A stretch of 38,850 bases of DNA. Origin: JACPFV01 sp035526825. Lineage in GTDB: Bacteria; Pseudomonadota; Gammaproteobacteria; Nevskiales; Nevskiaceae. A program made the translations under genes and the position numbers. The notes below the pieces were generated by a model. It was given only the letters and a program-made list of their open reading frames with translations, did no database searches and was not told where the DNA came from. The DNA lies in the NCBI GenBank assembly GCA_035526825.1, contig DATLBT010000048.1:1-38850 (forward strand), read 5' to 3'. Numbering within the stretch: position 1 is the stretch's first letter; each line of letters starts with the position of its first letter. Positions 1 to 7,226 of the stretch are shown piece by piece.

Positions 1-1360
1 CCTTCTCGGCGTGCGCGGCGCGCAGCAGGTCGAGCCGCGCGGCGTCGCCGTAGTAGATCTTGTTGCCGAAGCGGCGCACGAAGTCCACCTGGGCGACGTC
101 CTTCTCCAGCACGGTGAAGCCGATGCGGCGCAGCCGCAGCAAGCGGCCGACGATCTGCCCGAACGGCCCGAAGCCGGCGATGATTACCGGCGCTTCGCTG
201 GCCTCGATGATGTCGAACGGCGGGCCGGCCAGCGGCGCACGGAAGCGCGCCTGCAGCGCGTAGAGCGCCGGGGTGGTCGCCATCGACAATGTCACCACCA
301 CCAGCAGCAACTGGTGCAGCGGGGCATCGAGCACGCCGGCGACCGCCGCGACGCCGAACAGCACGAACGCGAACTCGCCGCCCTGCGACAGCGCAATCGC
401 GAGCGCGCGCGAGGCATCGGCGGGCCCGCGCGCGATGCGGCCGATCGCATACAGCACACCGGCCTTGGCGATGACGAGTCCCGCCACCAGCCCGAGCACC
501 AGCAGCGGCTTCTCGGCGAGCAGCCCGAGGTTCACCGACATGCCCACCGCCATGAAAAACAGCCCCAGCAGCAGGCCCTGGAACGGCTCGAGGTCGGCCT
601 GCAACTCATGGCGGAACTCCGAGTCCGCCAGCAGCACGCCGGCAAGGAACGCGCCGAGCGACATCGACAGGCCGACGGCTTCCATGAGCAAGGACGTGCC
701 GATCACCACGAGCAGTGCCGCCGCGGTGAAGATTTCCGGCACCTTGGCTGCGGCGAGGTGGCGCAGCACCGGTCGCAGCAGGAAGCGCCCCGCGAACACG
801 ACCAGCGCGATGACCGCAAGTGCGCGCAGCGCGGGCAGGGCGCCGGCGCCTTCGCCGCCGCCGGCGAGCATCGGCACCAGCGCGAGGAACGGGATCACGG
901 CGAGATCCTGGAACAGCAGGATGGCGAATGCCATGCGTCCTTCGCGGCTGGTCAGCTCGTTGCGCTCGGACAGCATGCGCAGCACGAAGGCGGTCGACGA
1001 CATCGCAAGGCCGAAGCCGGCGATCAGCGCCGCCATGGGCGGCACATCCAGCGCGTAGGCGGCCGTCGCGAGCACCAGCGTGGTCGCCGCGACCTGCGCG
1101 CCACCGAGTCCGAAAACCTGCCCGCGCAAGCGCCACAGGCGCTCCGGCTGCAGCTCGAGGCCGATCAGGAACAGCAGCAGCACGACGCCGAATTCGGAAA
1201 AATGCAGGATGTCGTCGACGTCGCTGATGAGCCCGAGGCCCCACGGCCCGATCACGAGCCCCGCGGCGAGGTAACCCAGCACCGCGCCGAGCCCGAGCCG
1301 ACGCGACAGCGGCACGGCGATCACGGCGGCGACGAGGAAAATGGCGACGGCACTGAGCAT
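1..1360 (-). CDS. Kef-type monovalent cation:proton antiporter (CPA2), 3' end cut by window
   Basis: Reading leftward from ATG at 1360 gives about 453 residues with no stop before the window edge, so the C-terminus is missing. The N-terminal ~380 residues form many hydrophobic helices with CPA2 landmarks, including an early 'GYLAAGLVIGPWGLG' segment, 'LLLFLIGLEL', a central 'LLFQDLAVIP' and 'ALSQGGEFAFVLF'. They are followed by a nucleotide-binding RCK/TrkA-N start ('VIIAGFGPFGQIVGRLL'). This matches KefB/KefC inner-membrane antiporters that exchange K+ for H+ under control of a cytoplasmic Rossmann domain. Substrate and glutathione gating cannot be told from this part. The gene is divergent from pldA across 95 bp. 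Confidence 0.93.
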   Translation of the reverse strand, partial: MLSAVAIFLVAAVIAVPLSRRLGLGAVLGYLAAGLVIGPWGLGLISDVDDILHFSEFGVVLLLFLIGLELQPERLWRLRGQVFGLGGAQVAATTLVLATAAYALDVPPMAALIAGFGLAMSSTAFVLRMLSERNELTSREGRMAFAILLFQDLAVIPFLALVPMLAGGGEGAGALPALRALAVIALVVFAGRFLLRPVLRHLAAAKVPEIFTAAALLVVIGTSLLMEAVGLSMSLGAFLAGVLLADSEFRHELQADLEPFQGLLLGLFFMAVGMSVNLGLLAEKPLLVLGLVAGLVIAKAGVLYAIGRIARGPADASRALAIALSQGGEFAFVLFGVAAVAGVLDAPLHQLLLVVVTLSMATTPALYALQARFRAPLAGPPFDIIEASEAPVIIAGFGPFGQIVGRLLRLRRIGFTVLEKDVAQVDFVRRFGNKIYYGDAARLDLLRAAHAEK

Positions 1361-1421
1361 GGCGCGTAGCCTACCGTGCTGTCCCCCGGGCGAACATGGC
1401 ATCCTGCGCCCCGTCCCCAAT

Positions 1422-1453
1422 GTCATCCCGAGCGAAGCGAGGGATCGCGTCCC
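1422..1453 (+). repeat. REP-like interspersed repeat between kef and pldA
   Basis: The segment beginning GTCATCCCGAGCGAAGCGAG and ending in GGGATCGCGTCCC recurs, with one substitution in its core, as an inverted pair at 21596-21675. It contains a short inner palindrome (CGAGCGAAGCGAG/CCCTCGC type). Such intergenic palindromic repeats are common in GC-rich proteobacteria. Here it sits immediately before the pldA start codon, so it forms part of that mRNA leader. Confidence 0.75.
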
Positions 1454-1455
1454 AA

Positions 1456-2349
1456 ATGCCCCGTTTTACAAGCCTGCTCCTGCTCTTGTGCGCGACCGCC
1501 GCGCACGCCCAGACCACCATCCCCGAAGCCGCCGAGCCGCCACCGGAGCCCGCGCCGATCCGCGCACCCACCGACGCCGCCGAGAAGAGCCGCGAATACG
1601 GCCGCCTCAGCTTCAAGGTCGACCCCGACGTCTACTCGATCCTGTCCTCGGTGCGCGGCCTGTCGACGCACAAGTCCTCGTTCTTCTATCCCCTGAGCTA
1701 CAGCAACGACTTCCAGGGCGAGAAGACCGAGATGGTGTTCCAGCTCAGCGGCAAGTGGCGCGTCTTCGGCACCGACGCCTACATCGCGTACTCGCAGAAA
1801 TCGTTCTGGCAGTGGCTCAACGGCGCCGAGTCGTCGCCATTCCGCGAGACCAATTACGACCCCGAAGTTTTCTATCGCTGGATGCCCGACCGCAAGGCCT
1901 TCAACCATTGGGGCGCCGATTTCGGCGTCGAGCATGAGTCCAACGGCCGGCCGTTTCCGCAATCACGCAGCTGGAACCGCCTTTACGTCGCCCCATTTCA
2001 GGCCAAGGGCAAGCACCTCGCGTACTTCAAGTTCTGGTACCGGCTTCCCGAGGGCGAGGCGAGCACCGAGGGCAACCAGAACGGCGACGACAACCCGGAC
2101 CTGATCGATTACATGGGTTACGGCGAACTCAACTTCTCGCGCCAGATCGGCAACGCCCAGCTACTCAGCGGCATGGTGCGCGGCAATCCCGCAACCGGCC
2201 ACGGCGCGGTGTCGTTCACCTGGAGCGTGCCGTCCGAGGAGGGCTGGGTGTTCTGGGGCCTGTCGGTGTTTCACGGCTACGGCGAAAGCCTGATCGCCTT
2301 CGACGAGGAAACCACGCGCGTGATGGGCGGGATTTTGCTGGCGCGGTAG
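1456..2349 (+). CDS. pldA: Outer-membrane phospholipase A (OMPLA)
   Basis: A 297-residue protein with a clear signal peptide (residues 1-19, hydrophobic LLLLL core, cleavage near AHA-Q). A Pro-rich linker follows, then a beta-barrel. The OMPLA catalytic motif is present: H160 and S162 in 'VEHESNGRP' and N174 in 'RSWNRLY', with the same 2- and 14-residue spacing as the E. coli enzyme. It should hydrolyse phospholipids in the outer leaflet of the outer membrane when lipid asymmetry is lost. An in-frame start exists at 1396, but that 20-residue extension is translated REP repeat and would bury the signal peptide, so 1456 is preferred. The stop codon lies 5 bp before the proposed left end of the island. 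Confidence 0.93.
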   Translation: MPRFTSLLLLLCATAAHAQTTIPEAAEPPPEPAPIRAPTDAAEKSREYGRLSFKVDPDVYSILSSVRGLSTHKSSFFYPLSYSNDFQGEKTEMVFQLSGKWRVFGTDAYIAYSQKSFWQWLNGAESSPFRETNYDPEVFYRWMPDRKAFNHWGADFGVEHESNGRPFPQSRSWNRLYVAPFQAKGKHLAYFKFWYRLPEGEASTEGNQNGDDNPDLIDYMGYGELNFSRQIGNAQLLSGMVRGNPATGHGAVSFTWSVPSEEGWVFWGLSVFHGYGESLIAFDEETTRVMGGILLAR

Positions 2350-2353
2350 GAAG

Positions 2354-2368
2354 TGGTGCGGCTGAGGG
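2354..2368. other. Candidate left attachment core (partial tRNA-Thr 3' end copy)
   Basis: The 15 bases tggtgcggctgaggg match the plus-strand image of the tRNA-Thr 3' end (CCA, discriminator and acceptor stem) except for one missing C. It lies 5 bp past the pldA stop and 62 bp before the left arm repeats. A 6-bp inverted repeat, GATTTA-GA-TAAATC, lies between them at 2394-2407. The position fits an att site. The single-base difference leaves some doubt. Confidence 0.6.
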
Positions 2369-2430
2369 CGCCGAAAACGCGGCCTAAACCATTGATTTAG
2401 ATAAATCGCATGGCGTAACGCTGCCCGCGA

Positions 2431-2450
2431 TACTCACAAAGTTACTCACA
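2431..2450. promoter_or_regulatory. Left integrase arm-type sites (TACTCAC repeats)
   Basis: The sequence tactcacaaagttactcaca holds two TACTCAC copies spaced as in the right-end block at 21364-21383 (tactcacttagttactcaca). Matching short repeats at both ends of an element, inside the core sites, are what the arm-binding domain of tyrosine integrases recognises. The assignment is inferred from position and identity between ends. Confidence 0.7.
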
Positions 2451-2519
2451 GTCGGTGGAAGGTCTCAGGACCTGAGCGTTTCTGAACAGAACTCGCCGAC
2501 GATGGACAATGGGAGATAG

Positions 2520-2708
2520 ATGACCATGGCCAAGTGCACCGCTTCCAAGACGAACTCGAAGCCCGAATCGCGGCGTCGCGCATTGACGCACACAGTTCAG
2601 GGCTTGACCAACCTCTCGATTGAGGAAGGGTCGCAGCGGCGGCTGCCGGATTGCGGCGAATCCGAAAGCGAGCTCTCGTCGCCAGCGAAGAAGAAGCAAG
2701 AAGCCTAA
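2520..2708 (+). CDS. Small basic hypothetical protein
   Basis: A 62-residue open frame beginning MTMAKCTASKTNSKPESRRR with a Shine-Dalgarno-like GGGAGA just upstream. It is the first frame inside the left end of the island and ends 14 bp before the next gene, which suggests cotranscription. The product is rich in Lys, Arg, Ser and Glu, low in hydrophobics, and ends SSPAKKKQEA, so it is probably disordered. No family is recognised and its coding status is uncertain. Confidence 0.4.
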   Translation: MTMAKCTASKTNSKPESRRRALTHTVQGLTNLSIEEGSQRRLPDCGESESELSSPAKKKQEA

Positions 2709-2722
2709 TTCAGCGGCCGGAC

Positions 2723-3688
2723 ATGGCTGTTCGACCGTACGCCTACAAGATCGAGGAGTGCGATGTCCCCGCGGCGCGCCATGGAGCGATTCGCGAGTAC
2801 CGCCTCCTGCGCGACCGATGCTTGGAGGCTTTGCGCGGCGAGGACCACAACTCGGTCACCCACCAGGTCCACGGTCTTTGCTGGCAGACCGCCGTCTTTC
2901 GGACGCTCAACGAAGGGCGACGCATCGAGCCCGATAGCCCGGTCAATGGCGCGACGTGGGAGTTACTCACGGCCGGCTACGCCTCTCTCATGGTGATGGG
3001 CGTGCGGAAGCTGGTCGATACGGACCGGCGGACGAACTCCATCTGGAATGTGGTTACCGACCTCGAGCGCAACAACCATCAGCTTCGACGGGAGAACCAC
3101 GTCTGCCACGACGGGCTGCCCTACGACTTCGAGGCTGTTCAGCAACGCCACATCGAGCATCTGCGAGAGGCCGGCCAACTCGGCAAAGCTCACTGGCTGG
3201 AAACGAGCGGGGCGAACGCCTACGAGATGTCTCGCAGGCAGCACGAGGCGTTCGACGATCTGGCCGGCCGTCCCACCAAACGCCAGCGCGCGGACACGGT
3301 CGCACCTGCCATCTTCCAGAAACTCAAAGAGAATCTGCAGTGCCCGGCGATTCTCAAAGTCACCGGGTGGGCTAATCGCCTTATGGCACACGCGCAGAAG
3401 GGTGCGGCCGGTATCCCGGTGCCGACATACAACGACCTCGATGCAGCGATGCGCGCCGTCGTCAGGGTGACCACCTTTGTGTCGACTCAACTCCTTGCTG
3501 ATGCCGCCTTCGGGACCGTCGTGCCGACTCCCCAATTCGATGTCCTGGCTAACCTGGACCGAGGGTGGATCAGCAAGGCGAACATTTCGGCGTTGCACAG
3601 CCATTGGGATCAGATCACGGCATCGATGGATGCTTGGGCCTATGAAGCCCATGAACATTACGCGCCGGATGCCAGCAGCGAGGAGTGA
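2723..3688 (+). CDS. Putative HEPN (AbiU2-like) protein
   Basis: A 321-residue mostly helical protein. Residues ~20-135 resemble the HEPN/AbiU2 type: an N-terminal helix with 'EYRLLRDRCLEAL', a conserved-looking Trp, 'RKLVDTDRRTNSIWNVVTDL', then R123-(5 residues)-H129 ('RRENHVCHDG'), compatible with the HEPN Rx4-6H ribonuclease motif. HEPN proteins often act as RNA-cutting toxins in abortive infection and toxin-antitoxin systems. The family call is from memory of motif patterns and is not proven. The start at 2723 is preferred over an in-frame start at 2651, which would overlap the previous frame. The stop is 7 bp before the next gene, which is also HEPN-like, so the two probably form one operon. 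Confidence 0.6.
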   Translation: MAVRPYAYKIEECDVPAARHGAIREYRLLRDRCLEALRGEDHNSVTHQVHGLCWQTAVFRTLNEGRRIEPDSPVNGATWELLTAGYASLMVMGVRKLVDTDRRTNSIWNVVTDLERNNHQLRRENHVCHDGLPYDFEAVQQRHIEHLREAGQLGKAHWLETSGANAYEMSRRQHEAFDDLAGRPTKRQRADTVAPAIFQKLKENLQCPAILKVTGWANRLMAHAQKGAAGIPVPTYNDLDAAMRAVVRVTTFVSTQLLADAAFGTVVPTPQFDVLANLDRGWISKANISALHSHWDQITASMDAWAYEAHEHYAPDASSEE

Positions 3689-3695
3689 TGCCACC

Positions 3696-4331
3696 GTGTC
3701 GATAGCCACGTTTACTGATGAACTGAAGGCGTTGAGCGCCATTTGCGAGCCGGACACGCGGCAGGCATATCTCTCGACCTCCCTCGCCGGCAGCCACGCC
3801 GAGCTCGCTGCGATACAGCTACGCCCGACAGTTCCCGTTGAGATTCGCAGGCTGTTCGAAACAGCAAAGAACGTTTCTCTGTACTCGTGGTTCGTGTACC
3901 CGTTCCACCAAGTCGCAGAGATGACCTCCTTCAGCGCGCTCGAGTACGCCTTACGCATCCGAGCCAAGGTGCCAAAGGATATGAAGCGACCACCGGGATT
4001 GAGCGAGCTCCTTCAGCAAGCTAAGACAAAGGGCTGGTTCTCCAAGGATTGGGCGATCCGCCGCTCGATGGGGGTGGAGCGAGCGCGTGAGAGGAGATCG
4101 AAAGAAGCCATGGATCTAATGCACCGCACGGGCGCCGCAGAGGTGGAGGTCGCCGACCCAACGGAAGAAGAAATCGCCCAAGCTACCGCGAGTGTGGACG
4201 TCGTTCAGATCCTCGTTGACCGCACGCCCCGACTGCGGAACAACTTGGCCCATGGTTCAACACGCCTCGACTCAAGCAGCACGTGGACCTTGCGATTCGT
4301 CGGCGAAGCGATCAACCAACTGTTCCCCTGA
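3696..4331 (+). CDS. Putative HEPN-domain protein, second of pair
   Basis: A GTG start at 3696 follows an AGGAG ribosome-binding site inside the end of the preceding gene, giving 211 residues. The open frame extends upstream, but that part overlaps the neighbour. A helical block 'SLYSWFVYPFHQVAEMTSFSALEYALRIR' (residues ~61-90) precedes a C-terminal R181-NNLA-H186 motif followed by G-S, a textbook Rx4H arrangement of HEPN proteins. Between them lies a charged segment rich in Arg, Glu and Lys. Tight coupling (7 bp) with another Rx5H-bearing gene suggests a functional pair, either two subunits or effector plus partner. Ribonuclease activity and a defence role are inferences. Confidence 0.65.
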   Translation: MSIATFTDELKALSAICEPDTRQAYLSTSLAGSHAELAAIQLRPTVPVEIRRLFETAKNVSLYSWFVYPFHQVAEMTSFSALEYALRIRAKVPKDMKRPPGLSELLQQAKTKGWFSKDWAIRRSMGVERARERRSKEAMDLMHRTGAAEVEVADPTEEEIAQATASVDVVQILVDRTPRLRNNLAHGSTRLDSSSTWTLRFVGEAINQLFP

Positions 4332-4447
4332 TCGTCCAGTTTTGCCCGGACCCAACGGCAGGAGTAGGTTGCGGCGAGACTTCACCCTGAGCGAAGGTGT
4401 CCTCGGGCCACTCCACCGGCGGGCCTGTTTTTCCGGAGGGCAGCATC

Positions 4448-4810
4448 ATGCGGAACAACATCCTGGTAGTCGTAGCTCTCATCATCGGCTGCAGTCGCTG
4501 GCAACACCCAGACATGACCATCATCACGACGCCCGAATTCGCCGGGAAGGTCGAGACGTACGGCGGCCGCCAGTTGCGGCGGGATACCAGCAAAGGGCTC
4601 GGAATGGTTCACGCGAACACCACCGGCGAGACGTGCGACGACGCCGTTGCAAAAGGACTGCGCTCTCTCCTCGAACAGGCCAAGGCGCTGGGCGGTGAGC
4701 GCGTCGTCCATGTCCAAGCGAAAAAAGCCTACAACTGGTCAGGCGAGCTTCTGTGCCGAGGTCGAGGAATCTATCTTCGGGGCGTCGCCATGCCGGCCAA
4801 AGAGCAGTAG
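4448..4810 (+). CDS. Small putative lipoprotein
   Basis: Starts at ATG 4448, preceded by GGAGGG at good spacing. The 120-residue product has a short hydrophobic N-terminus (ILVVVALIIGC) ending in a lipobox-like IIGC, so it is probably lipidated and periplasmic. The mature part has two further Cys ('GETCDDAV', 'GELLCRGRG') and alternating strand/helix character. The layout (Cys, helix rich in Ala/Leu, 'GERVVHV' strand, Cys) loosely recalls small outer-membrane stress lipoproteins of the RcsF/DUF4156 kind, but I cannot assign it. A 116-bp gap separates it from the HEPN-like pair. Confidence 0.6.
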   Translation: MRNNILVVVALIIGCSRWQHPDMTIITTPEFAGKVETYGGRQLRRDTSKGLGMVHANTTGETCDDAVAKGLRSLLEQAKALGGERVVHVQAKKAYNWSGELLCRGRGIYLRGVAMPAKEQ

Positions 4811-4821
4811 TAGCTCATTTC

Positions 4822-5130
4822 GTGCGGCGAGACGGCGGTGATCCGATCGGCACGATCGGTGATCAGATCGGCAGACACTGGCTCTGGCTCCATTGCGGTA
4901 CCTGTCACCGCGCCGTAAGGCACGATCCTGCTAACTTGGCTGCGAAGCTGAGTCCGGGCGTCGCGATGAAAGAGCTCGTCCGGCGCTCAAGGTTCCAAAC
5001 ATGTGGCTCGAGGGGTGCGAACCTAACGATCCAGCCGCCGTATCTCCGAGACGGGCCAGATGGCCCTCGCCGAGTGCCTGGCGTCAATGAACGGAACTAT
5101 GCTGTTTCCCACCCCGCTACTTCCTCATAG
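4822..5130 (+). CDS. Small putative zinc-ribbon protein
   Basis: A GTG at 4822 opens a frame of 102 residues. The centre reads 'WLWLHCGTCHRAVRHDPANLAAKLSPG', followed by a helix rich in basic residues and 'FQTCGSRGAN'. The CxxC plus a later Cys resemble short zinc-ribbon proteins common in Alphaproteobacteria (pattern WLxCxxCxH...RCSxCG), although the second CxxC is degenerate (CGSRG). The last ~25 residues look unrelated. It may be intact or a decaying copy. It starts 12 bp after the lipoprotein stop and has no strong ribosome-binding site. Confidence 0.4.
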   Translation: MRRDGGDPIGTIGDQIGRHWLWLHCGTCHRAVRHDPANLAAKLSPGVAMKELVRRSRFQTCGSRGANLTIQPPYLRDGPDGPRRVPGVNERNYAVSHPATSS

Positions 5131-5135
5131 CGATT

Positions 5136-6143
5136 ATGTCGACTGAAGACAAGACTGCACCCGACGGTACAGAGGTTCGCGCATTCGGCAGCGCGGCGGA
5201 GGTTCGTGCCCTGCCTGGGTTCAAAGAGGACAACCCCGTGTCCCCCAAGACCTACGACAAGCTGATCGGTCACTACGACTTGCCCGAGGAAGACTTCCGC
5301 TGCTGCTACGTGGAAACAGCTGACGATCTCTGCCACGAACCGCACAAGTGGGGGTTCGTGGCCAAGCTCAAGGACACGTCGATCACAGTGCTCGGGAACC
5401 ACTGCGCTCGCACAAAGTTCGCCCGTGATGCGGAGGGCTTCAAGCGCGACCTGGCGCGGTACGAGAACCAGCGCGAACGCCTTGAAGCGTTCGACCGCCT
5501 GCAGGTATTGCTCTCTGAGAAGGATGCTCGATTAGCCCGCCTGCGGGCGATGAAGCAGCAGGTCGAAGCCCTGACCGGGCGCATGCGCGCGGAGTTGAAC
5601 CGTTACGGCACCAAGACGCAGCTGCAGATTGCGCAGATGGCACGCACGGACAGGCCTACTGTTTCCGTAATGGGCCTTCGCAGGCGTCCCTACACGGACC
5701 AGAACGGCGCCATGAAAGTCGAGGAAACCAAAGTACCGATCGCCCTTGGCCGCATTGCCGGATTGAAACTCTTGCAGGTGGGTGCGCTGGCTCTGTTCCT
5801 AGACAAGTTCGCCGAGATTGAGACGGCCTATCGCCGCGCGGCAGAGGCTACGGCCAAGACACGCACGACCGAGCTGAAGCAATTGGGTGCCACCATCTCC
5901 AACGGCGATGGCCTCGTTCCAGAGGGCCAGTCGTTTCTCGACCTCGAGGGCACCTTCAAAGCCAATGACCGTTCCCTTTTCTGCTTCCTGACGGACGATC
6001 GAGATGAGCGCCTGCGCGCAGCGGTAATTGCTGTCCGCCTGGACGGCACGTCCGATAGAGATCGAGCGGCGTGGGAGTGGCTGATAGAGAAGGAGCGCGA
6101 GATCCGGCAGGAGGCTGTCGTCGACGCTCTGCAGATAATTTAG
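5136..6143 (+). CDS. Unknown protein with Cys/His-rich N-terminus and coiled coil
   Basis: 335 residues from ATG 5136. The first ~100 residues contain several Cys and His ('FRCCYVETADDLCHEPHKWGF', 'GNHCARTKF') that could bind a metal. Residues ~100-160 are strongly helical with heptad-like Leu/Arg/Glu spacing (coiled coil). The C-terminal half is mixed, with 'GRIAGLKLLQVGALALFLDKFAEIETAYRRAAE' as a hydrophobic helix. No enzyme motif or signal peptide is seen and I do not recognise the family. The start lacks a clear Shine-Dalgarno sequence. The next feature downstream is a tRNA-like gene on the opposite strand. Confidence 0.7.
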   Translation: MSTEDKTAPDGTEVRAFGSAAEVRALPGFKEDNPVSPKTYDKLIGHYDLPEEDFRCCYVETADDLCHEPHKWGFVAKLKDTSITVLGNHCARTKFARDAEGFKRDLARYENQRERLEAFDRLQVLLSEKDARLARLRAMKQQVEALTGRMRAELNRYGTKTQLQIAQMARTDRPTVSVMGLRRRPYTDQNGAMKVEETKVPIALGRIAGLKLLQVGALALFLDKFAEIETAYRRAAEATAKTRTTELKQLGATISNGDGLVPEGQSFLDLEGTFKANDRSLFCFLTDDRDERLRAAVIAVRLDGTSDRDRAAWEWLIEKEREIRQEAVVDALQII

Positions 6144-6181
6144 TGATCTGCGGCTAGAGGCCTGTCTTGGTCGTTCCAAAC

Positions 6182-6274
6182 GGTAGCGGCGACAGGAATT
6201 GAACCTGTGACCTCCCAGCCCCAGCGGATGCTGGTAGCAAGCTGGGCGCTCTATCCGTGCTGAGCTACGCCGCT
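6182..6274 (-). tRNA. tRNA-like gene with oversized anticodon loop
   Basis: Read on the minus strand, the sequence has a perfect 7-bp acceptor stem (AGCGGCG with CGCCGCT), U8-A9, a D arm (GCTC/GAGC with GG in the loop), a variable AGGTC, a T arm (ACAGG-TTCAATT-CCTGT), A73 and then CCG. The anticodon stem CCCAG/CTGGG pairs perfectly but encloses 23 nt in place of 7. Those 23 nt contain their own 5-bp hairpin (CCAGC-ATCC-GCTGG), so the anticodon cannot be assigned. Folding it as a long-variable-arm (Ser/Leu) tRNA fails because no anticodon stem forms. It may be a pseudo-tRNA with a 16-nt insertion, an intron-like case or an unusual island tRNA. Confidence 0.6.
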
Positions 6275-6347
6275 GCCGCAGCGTCGCTGTACGACGGCGG
6301 GCTGTCGCCCACAAACCACTGCCGTTTTTTCTGCGCGAATTGTGGGA

Positions 6348-7202
6348 TCAATTCCAGTCCATGAGCCCGACCCTCCCGCCGGCCCTTTGGAGCGAGGTCA
6401 GCAATCTAGCGGCCTTGTGTGCATCCATGTCGCAGCGCAGCGTCGCCGACACCAGGGCGGCCGCAGCGTCGTAGCAAGGCCGCCCATCGTTGGGCATTGG
6501 CTCGCCGACTGACCAAAATGCCGAGCCGGAGGCGGTCCACTTGCGCAGGAAAAAAACGAGGTTGAAGAGCAGCGCAGTCGGCACGTCGGGCATCCTGCGG
6601 CGTTCCAGAGGCCTCTCGAAGTGAAGGCATGCAAACGTAAATCGGTGCAGGAATGGGCCGCCATCTAGTTCGGGCACCTTTCCATCCAGTGCGTCAGCGA
6701 ATGCCAGCAAAAGATCCGCGAGATTCGGGAGCGGGAACTGCTTCTTGGGGCCCTTCAACACGCGGACGGAATAGCCAGACATGGCGAGCGGCCACATGAG
6801 CGCTCTGTGCTTGCGCAGATCGTCGGCAAGCTGGCGCGCCCTTCGAACGATCTTGGACCGGTTCCCACGTAGGCTTTGCAAATCCGCACGGTACCCGCGA
6901 CCTCTGTCAGTCCCCGGCTTAAAATGCGCTGCCTGATAACACGCCCGCAACAAGCGGTTGACCAGCAGCTCGAAGGGTTCGCTTCTAGACGACGCCAGCA
7001 GTTCAATGCTCGCTAGCCGGTTTACAGCATCGAGCAACGCGGGATCCTTAGGTAGTCGCTTGATAAGGTCAATAATCCACTGCTGGAAGGAAGAAGTGCC
7101 GGGGACGGGCTTCGTGGGCGTGAGCGGTTGGAACTCCAATGCCATCGCTAGGATCCGCGGAGCATCGCGCACGGAACCTGATCGATTGGCCGCGGCGGTC
7201 AT
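6348..7202 (-). CDS. Unknown helical protein
   Basis: 284 residues from ATG 7202. An internal ATG at 7145 (MALEFQPLTP) is an alternative start, and neither has a strong Shine-Dalgarno sequence. The product is mostly helical and basic in the middle ('GNRSKIVRRARQLADDLRKHRALMWPLAM'), without transmembrane segments, signal peptide or a motif I recognise. It starts 24 bp after the gene at 7227-7733 on the same strand, so the two are likely cotranscribed. The 3' end is 73 bp from the tRNA-like gene. Base composition is slightly lower in G+C than the chromosome, as for much of the island cargo. Confidence 0.65.
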   Translation of the reverse strand: MTAAANRSGSVRDAPRILAMALEFQPLTPTKPVPGTSSFQQWIIDLIKRLPKDPALLDAVNRLASIELLASSRSEPFELLVNRLLRACYQAAHFKPGTDRGRGYRADLQSLRGNRSKIVRRARQLADDLRKHRALMWPLAMSGYSVRVLKGPKKQFPLPNLADLLLAFADALDGKVPELDGGPFLHRFTFACLHFERPLERRRMPDVPTALLFNLVFFLRKWTASGSAFWSVGEPMPNDGRPCYDAAAALVSATLRCDMDAHKAARLLTSLQRAGGRVGLMDWN

Positions 7203-7226
7203 GGAACAGGTCGATGCTGTTAGTCG

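Noticed and set aside
11..1369. Long rightward open frame across the first gene
   Set aside because: It is rich in Arg, His, Gln and Glu and antisense to the clearly conserved Kef-type antiporter; a GC-rich shadow frame.
2961..2970. A further agttactcac match to the integrase arm repeat
   Set aside because: It lies in the coding sequence for Glu-Leu-Leu-Thr of the first HEPN-like gene, alone and far from the end, so it is probably chance.
6182..6274. Reading the tRNA-like gene as tRNA-Ser(GCU) with a long variable arm
   Set aside because: A TTGCTAC loop is present, but no complementary anticodon stem flanks it; only the class I fold with an enlarged loop pairs throughout.
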